A DNA stretch of 64,000 nucleotides from an uncultured bacterium (GTDB taxonomy: Bacteria; Planctomycetota; UBA1135; GCA-002686595). Position numbers and translations under genes: made by a program. The DNA lies in assembly GCA_937896235.1 (NCBI GenBank), contig CALBMX010000034.1, positions 1-64,000 on the forward strand, in the 5' to 3' direction. Position 1 is the first letter of the stretch; each line of letters begins with the position of its first letter. This document shows positions 59,726 through 64,000 of this stretch, piece after piece. The notes below the pieces were generated by a model. The model was not told the origin of the DNA. It searched no databases and saw nothing but the letters and a program-made list of their open reading frames with translations.

Positions 59726-60550
59726 ATGACTGACACCGACGACCTCTTCGAATTCGGAGACCTTGACGATACCGACTCTCTCGAGATTGATCTCGACGAG
59801 CTCTTCGGTGATCTCGAAATGCTTGCAATCGATCTCGATGTAATCGAGAGCGCGCCCGCAGAGCAAGTGCTTGCGGAGGCGACACCCGCCCCCGTCAATG
59901 CCTCGGCGGTAGCAGCGCCCGCCGCTGCACCCGCTGCCGTCCCGGCTCCCGTCGCAACGCAGGCAACAGCGCCACAGTCAAGCCAGGAGAACCAAGTCCT
60001 CCAGCCGGTAGCCCCTGCGGCTCAACCGCAGGCCCACTTCCAACAGCCACCCTTCGCAAACACAGGCGTGACTTCCAAGTTACGCCTAACCAAGACGACA
60101 GCGGCAATCGTCTTCGCAAGCATAGTCACCCTCGCGAATGTTGCCGTCACGATGGGCGGACCCTCCAGGCCTACCGTACAGACTCCCCCTGTCGCGGGCG
60201 CGACTCAGCTTGTGAATGTTCCAACTCCATTCCAATACGACAATAGCGCCGTCCAGGGAGAGATCGAGGTCCTTCGGGCCGAAGTCGAAATGCTGCGTTC
60301 CCAGGGCTCGCCGACAAAGCCGATCCCCGCTAGCTACACCAAAGGTGGCCACCCCGCCTTCGACGATGTCAGCAAAAGCCTTCTAGAGGGCAACTTCGTC
60401 GTAGCGCGTCAAACCCTCTACGGACTGCTCGCCATCGTCGATCGCTTCGACACCTATGAGCGAGACGCCATCGAGGCCACCGCCAGCTACATGCTTGCCG
60501 ACAGCTGGCGCATGGAAGCCGAAATGCCAACAACCGTAGGAGTCGAGTAA
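59726..60550 (+). CDS. membrane protein with acidic cytoplasmic tail and periplasmic helical domain
   Basis: The 274-residue protein has a strongly acidic N terminus (DDLFEFGDLDDTDSLEIDLDELF, continuing to about residue 40). An Ala/Pro/Gln-rich linker (about 45-115), one transmembrane helix (about 125-145, TAAIVFASIVTLANVAVTM) and a periplasmic part follow. The periplasmic part has a short coiled coil (VQGEIEVLRAEVEMLRSQ) and a helical end with TPR-like spacing. The family is not recognised. The acidic tail alternates D/E with L/F/I in short repeats, as in binding peptides for basic partners. It follows the RsbW-like gene by 16 bases and overlaps the next gene by 1, so it is probably the transmembrane link of this cluster. 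Confidence 0.6.
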   Translation: MTDTDDLFEFGDLDDTDSLEIDLDELFGDLEMLAIDLDVIESAPAEQVLAEATPAPVNASAVAAPAAAPAAVPAPVATQATAPQSSQENQVLQPVAPAAQPQAHFQQPPFANTGVTSKLRLTKTTAAIVFASIVTLANVAVTMGGPSRPTVQTPPVAGATQLVNVPTPFQYDNSAVQGEIEVLRAEVEMLRSQGSPTKPIPASYTKGGHPAFDDVSKSLLEGNFVVARQTLYGLLAIVDRFDTYERDAIEATASYMLADSWRMEAEMPTTVGVE

Positions 60551-62013
60551 TGTTGAAAGCACTTCTTCTCGTCGCCCTGCTCTCCTCGAGTGCATGGAGT
60601 CAAAACGATGTGAACCTTGTTGTTAGCGGTCATAACAACAACGGTGAGGCTCTCGTCTCTGTCAACGCAAAGAGCATGCGTGTGAGCGCTGTGGTCGAGG
60701 CCATCGCTGCCGAGTTCGGCCTAACGGTCTCAGGTTTCGCACCCAACACGATTCACCCATTGGTCACAGCGACCCTAAAGGACCGCCCTCTCGACTCCGC
60801 CGTCGAGATCGTCCTTGGAAGCTCTGGCCTGACCTACGAGCGCACCGGCAACACAATCTTTGTCCACGAGTACAGCCCAGGCGATCGCGAAGAGCTCTTA
60901 ATGTCCGCAAAGATCGCCTATGCCCATGCGGTTCGTGCTTTCCCCGAAAACGAGATGGCTCCCAGCGCGCACTTGAGCCAAGGTTGGGTTGAAGAGCAGT
61001 ACGGAAACTTCTCCACAGCGATCTCCATGTACGAGATCATCCCCGAGAAGTACCCCTTGTACAAAGAGGTCGCCGCAGCTTACTTTCACATCGCGCGCTT
61101 GAACGAAGAGCTCGGCAATTGGCGCGACGCGATTCAGTCCTACGACAGTCTTGAAAACCTACGTACCGAACACGAGTTTCACTCGGCCCAGCGGCTCGGT
61201 CGCGCCCGTTGCGATGTCGAGCTAGGGAATCCCCGTGCTGCCATCTACAAGATTGAAGTCTTGAATATGGAGCGTCGCACAAGCGACCCGGAGGAGCGCA
61301 CGGCCCGCCTGATGGTTCACGCCCGTGCGAACAACGGACTGCGCGAATACGGATCTGCACTTCGCGATCTGGATGTGATCGCCCAGCTGGACTCTCCGCT
61401 TGTCGCCACACCCGAATACCTGCAAGCAACAGCGATCTCCCTGGAAGGCCTGGGAATGTTCGGACCTGCCGCCCAGGCGTGGCTTGCCTATGCACACAAG
61501 GTCGACGGACAGAAGAGGCTAATCGCTGTGGAAATGGCGGTTGAGCTCTATCTTGATGAGGACGATGAGGTCAGTGCGATCCACGCGCTTCGATTTGGAA
61601 AAGAGGTTGGCCTTAGCGCCAAGCTCACCAGCCTCCAGCTTCAAATTGATGAGCGGCTTGGGCTCAACGTCAAACAGGAAAACCAAGTCGACGACCCGAC
61701 GAAACGTCTGGAGCGCGCTCAGGTCGCTTGGGATGGCGGTGACGCAATCGGCGCCTATCGCGAGATCTCCGCCCTCACCGATCGACACGGCGACTTCGCC
61801 GAGTCCACCCGGATTCAGCTCTACTCCCTCTGGGCTCGTTGCACGGCATCCATCGAAGGAATGCCGGCCGCCGTCGGCTTGATGCGCGAGCTTCGCAACA
61901 ACCTGGATGCACTAGAAAACCGCTCGGCGCTCGACCTCGTTGCAGCAGAACTCTACGAAGCAGCTGGCCTCTTTGATGAGGCCGTCGACTCCTACGGAGG
62001 AATATACCGATGA
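60550..62013 (+). CDS. exported TPR protein with STN-like N-terminal domain
   Basis: The 487-residue protein starts with a signal peptide (LLLVALLSSSAWSQ). Residues about 20-100 resemble a secretin/TonB short N-terminal (STN) domain: VSVNAKSMRVSAVVEAIAAEF, PLDSAVEIVLGSSGLTYERTGNTIFV. The remainder is TPR-like: YGNFSTAISMYEIIPEKYP, LGNWRDAIQSYDSLEN, YGSALRDLDVIAQ, then a C-terminal pair ending LFDEAVDSYGGIY. STN domains bind partners in outer-membrane systems; here it has no secretin or receptor barrel. The start overlaps the preceding stop by 1 base and the stop overlaps the next start by 4. Confidence 0.7.
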   Translation: MLKALLLVALLSSSAWSQNDVNLVVSGHNNNGEALVSVNAKSMRVSAVVEAIAAEFGLTVSGFAPNTIHPLVTATLKDRPLDSAVEIVLGSSGLTYERTGNTIFVHEYSPGDREELLMSAKIAYAHAVRAFPENEMAPSAHLSQGWVEEQYGNFSTAISMYEIIPEKYPLYKEVAAAYFHIARLNEELGNWRDAIQSYDSLENLRTEHEFHSAQRLGRARCDVELGNPRAAIYKIEVLNMERRTSDPEERTARLMVHARANNGLREYGSALRDLDVIAQLDSPLVATPEYLQATAISLEGLGMFGPAAQAWLAYAHKVDGQKRLIAVEMAVELYLDEDDEVSAIHALRFGKEVGLSAKLTSLQLQIDERLGLNVKQENQVDDPTKRLERAQVAWDGGDAIGAYREISALTDRHGDFAESTRIQLYSLWARCTASIEGMPAAVGLMRELRNNLDALENRSALDLVAAELYEAAGLFDEAVDSYGGIYR

Positions 62014-62996
62014 TGAAATACACAGGCACACTTGCCCTGGGAATGGGCGTCCTACTAGGCGTTCCCGCTTTCACCTTGGGAGGCGGGCTTCCCGGCTCTC
62101 TCAAAGATGCGCTCAACGATACGGTCCGGGCAATCGATGTTCTAAACCAGCTTGAAGAGCGCATGGGAACCGGCGAAGCCATTCCCGTGGACGCGGTCAA
62201 GAAACTCACCGAGGTTGCAATCCTGGATCCACGCGGACGCGACGAGCTCTTGGAGACACTTCGCAACGAAGTGGGTAGCTTGCAGAACAAAGTTGATGTG
62301 GCCGAGGCTTCCGTCGCACCCCCCCTTGCAGAGATCGATCCCCTCAACGGAACGAGCGCTTACGGGCCGGAATATTCTCAACCGAGCGTCACCGAAACCG
62401 TCGAGGACACCTCCACCGGCAACTTCGATGGACTCAACATCGCAGGAGTCTCCACAGGAATGTCAACGACCCTGCGCACATCCATCGCAGTGGGCAGTGG
62501 CTCCTCAAACGGTGGCCGTTCGGCCTTTGCGCCTGGAGAGACCGGGCCCGTAGCCACCTATCCCCTTCCTACTGAAACAGGAACGGAGACTGGTGCCGTC
62601 GACGAAGCGCGGAGCTCAAACTCGACAGCCACCGAAACGGGCCCGAAGATTTCCACGACGGATTCCACCAATAAAAAGCCAACGCCTGCGCCCGCCGCAC
62701 AATCACCTGAAGGCAAGGGCTATAGCGCAAACCCGCTACTTCAAGCGAAGGCTTGCTACCGCGCCAAGCGCTATCAGCAGGGCCTCGATCTATTGGTCGG
62801 CGCTTCGAAGAGCGCAGAGGTCACCTTCTGGAAGGCGCGGCTCGAAGACAAGTTGGGCAACTTAGATGAGGCGATTCGCCTCTATACCTTGCTCAAAGAC
62901 GACATGGCGGCTGGCGAGTATGCGGCCAAAGCCGAGAGCGAACTGGAGTTCTTGGTGTGGCGACGCGACTACGAAACCAAAGGTGACTCCAAGTGA
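62010..62996 (+). CDS. exported protein with low-complexity linker and C-terminal TPR-like repeats
   Basis: The 328-residue protein has a signal peptide (TGTLALGMGVLLGVPAFT). A short helical domain follows (about 25-95), then a Thr/Ser/Gly-rich disordered stretch (about 100-235) and a C-terminal TPR-like pair (LLQAKACYRAKRYQQGLDLL, KLGNLDEAIRLYTLL). The product is probably periplasmic. The family is not recognised. Its ATG overlaps the previous stop, and the histidine kinase GTG overlaps its own stop, so translation is coupled. Two exported TPR proteins in tandem upstream of a kinase suggest a protein-protein sensing scaffold. Confidence 0.65.
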   Translation: MMKYTGTLALGMGVLLGVPAFTLGGGLPGSLKDALNDTVRAIDVLNQLEERMGTGEAIPVDAVKKLTEVAILDPRGRDELLETLRNEVGSLQNKVDVAEASVAPPLAEIDPLNGTSAYGPEYSQPSVTETVEDTSTGNFDGLNIAGVSTGMSTTLRTSIAVGSGSSNGGRSAFAPGETGPVATYPLPTETGTETGAVDEARSSNSTATETGPKISTTDSTNKKPTPAPAAQSPEGKGYSANPLLQAKACYRAKRYQQGLDLLVGASKSAEVTFWKARLEDKLGNLDEAIRLYTLLKDDMAAGEYAAKAESELEFLVWRRDYETKGDSK

Positions 62997-64000
62997 GCCA
63001 AGTCCTTTCCCATACGCAGCAAGAGGACAAGCGAACGGACGAGATCGAGTCCGCGATGCGGACCTTCTCGGAGATCTCTTCGAACCTGCTGCAGAGCTAC
63101 AACGCACTTGAGGCGCGCGCTGCGCGCGTCGAGGACGAGCTCGAAGTCACCAACCGTCAACTCGAGGCTAAGGTCTGCGAGCTCGACGAAGTGACGCGGA
63201 ATCTCGAGGCCATCCTCACGGCTCTGCCTACAGGCGTTGTTGTTCGAAACAGCGCAGGTGCTATCGTTCGAATCAACGATGCTGCTGCCCAGACCCTTGG
63301 GCTGGATGAGGCGCACAAGAGCGAAGTGATTGGCAAGTCCGACATTCCAGCACTTGCCACTGCGCGCGCTGGAGACGGCGAGGTCGTCTTGGCGGGTGGC
63401 AACGCCCGCGTCCTCGACCTACGCTCATCCATGATTCGCGACGACCGAGGCGTAGTTGCTGGCACCGTCGAGATCATCGATGATCGCACGGAGATCACTG
63501 CCCTGGCCGAGCGTCTGCACTCTATGGACAAGATCGCCTCCCTTGGAACGATGGCTGGCGGCATTGCACACGAACTTCGCAATCCACTGAATGCCGTTGC
63601 TGGATTCGCCGACCTAATGAAGGCTCGAATCGACTCTTCCGCTATCGAAGATCCCAAAGTTATCCGCTGGGCCGACTTGATCTGTCAGGGCGCCCTCGAA
63701 GCAAACGCAATCATCACCAGCCTGCTCACGCTCTCGACCCCCGAAGGTCTCGAGCGCGTCGCAATTGAGACTGACGAGCTGTTCCAAGAAGCGCTGCACG
63801 CAGCCTCAACACCTGGCTCGGAACCCATACAGGCCTCGCTTGTTATCGAGGTCCCGTCCTTCTGTGGCGACCGCATCAAGCTGCGCCAAGCACTTCGCAA
63901 CCTGATTGCGAATGCCTTAGAGGTCGCGCCGGGTGCACCACTCTTGATCAAAGCAATCTCAACCGAAGAGGGCGAGCTCGCCCTTGAAGTACACGACGCT
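62993..64000 (+). CDS. PAS histidine kinase (3' end beyond window)
   Basis: The start is a GTG at 62993 (VSQVLSHTQQEDKRTDEIE) overlapping the previous stop. The frame is open to the window end, giving at least 336 residues. A coiled coil (about 15-80) leads into a PAS-like domain (about 85-170: ILTALPTGVVVRNSAGAIVRIN, then VEIIDDRTEITAL). The HisKA H-box AGGIAHELRNPLNAVAGFADLM has His193. The N-box QALRNLIANALEVAP and part of the ATPase domain follow before the cut. No transmembrane helix is present. The organisation matches NtrB/FlgS-type soluble kinases, which pair with sigma-54 activators. The degenerate activator at 56917 is the only regulator visible, so a true partner may lie downstream. 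Confidence 0.88.
   Translation, partial: MSQVLSHTQQEDKRTDEIESAMRTFSEISSNLLQSYNALEARAARVEDELEVTNRQLEAKVCELDEVTRNLEAILTALPTGVVVRNSAGAIVRINDAAAQTLGLDEAHKSEVIGKSDIPALATARAGDGEVVLAGGNARVLDLRSSMIRDDRGVVAGTVEIIDDRTEITALAERLHSMDKIASLGTMAGGIAHELRNPLNAVAGFADLMKARIDSSAIEDPKVIRWADLICQGALEANAIITSLLTLSTPEGLERVAIETDELFQEALHAASTPGSEPIQASLVIEVPSFCGDRIKLRQALRNLIANALEVAPGAPLLIKAISTEEGELALEVHDA

Noticed and set aside
1-64000. CRISPR arrays, insertion sequences, prophage, rRNA or tRNA genes
   Set aside because: None seen: no regularly spaced direct repeats with unique spacers, no transposase, integrase or phage structural genes, and no rRNA or complete tRNA fold recognised by eye.

Overview
The window is a GC-rich chromosomal segment from a motile, Gram-negative-type bacterium. 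Lipoboxes, signal peptides, a GspL-like assembly protein and a complete flagellar export apparatus support this. Housekeeping enzymes scattered among short operons, ECF-sigma/anti-sigma pairs, Planctomycetota-like secreted proteins (LamG plus kelch, OB-like membrane proteins) and small flagellins make a member of the Planctomycetota or a neighbouring phylum my best guess. No rRNA or tRNA gene is present to confirm it.

Layout. Positions 1-31740 are mostly housekeeping and envelope genes: a class I glutamine amidotransferase-like hydrolase, an OB-like membrane protein, aroB, a GH113-like glycosidase, carB, a three-gene secreted-protein operon, an ECF sigma/anti-sigma/Spy-like/GspL-like/GspM-like operon, ribBA, an HtrA/trypsin-like protease, a LamG-kelch protein, purH, a large hybrid histidine kinase, prfB with a programmed frameshift, an M24 aminopeptidase, sfsA, a polytopic membrane protein and an M1 aminopeptidase.

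Positions 31800-43160 hold the flagellar core. A FlgM-like gene lies behind a sigma-28-type promoter. Facing it is a long minus-strand operon fliO-fliP-fliQ-fliR-flhB-flhA-flhF-flhG-(small membrane protein)-fliA-(two small proteins)-(two lipoproteins), which ends in a clear terminator.

Positions 43416-48775 hold a plus-strand trio: two HMW1C-like (TPR-less GT41) protein glycosyltransferases flanking a three-part SAM methyltransferase. It is best read as a flagellin-modification island. Positions 49043-56703 encode a FliT/FlgN-like protein, FliS, FliD and four D0/D1-only flagellins. Two of the flagellins are the same protein, and their genes share an apparently identical core of about 750 bp.

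Positions 56917-64000 form a plus-strand signalling cluster: a sigma-54-activator-like AAA+/Fis protein lacking the GAFTGA loop, a pseudo-histidine kinase, a pseudo-receiver/RsbW-like GHKL protein, a membrane protein with an acidic cytoplasmic tail, two exported TPR-type proteins (one with an STN-like domain) and a PAS histidine kinase cut by the window end. The last six are tightly spaced or overlapping and look like one operon. This is the strongest candidate for an undescribed system, probably linked to flagellar or envelope control. All functions are inferred from motifs read by eye; no database search was run.
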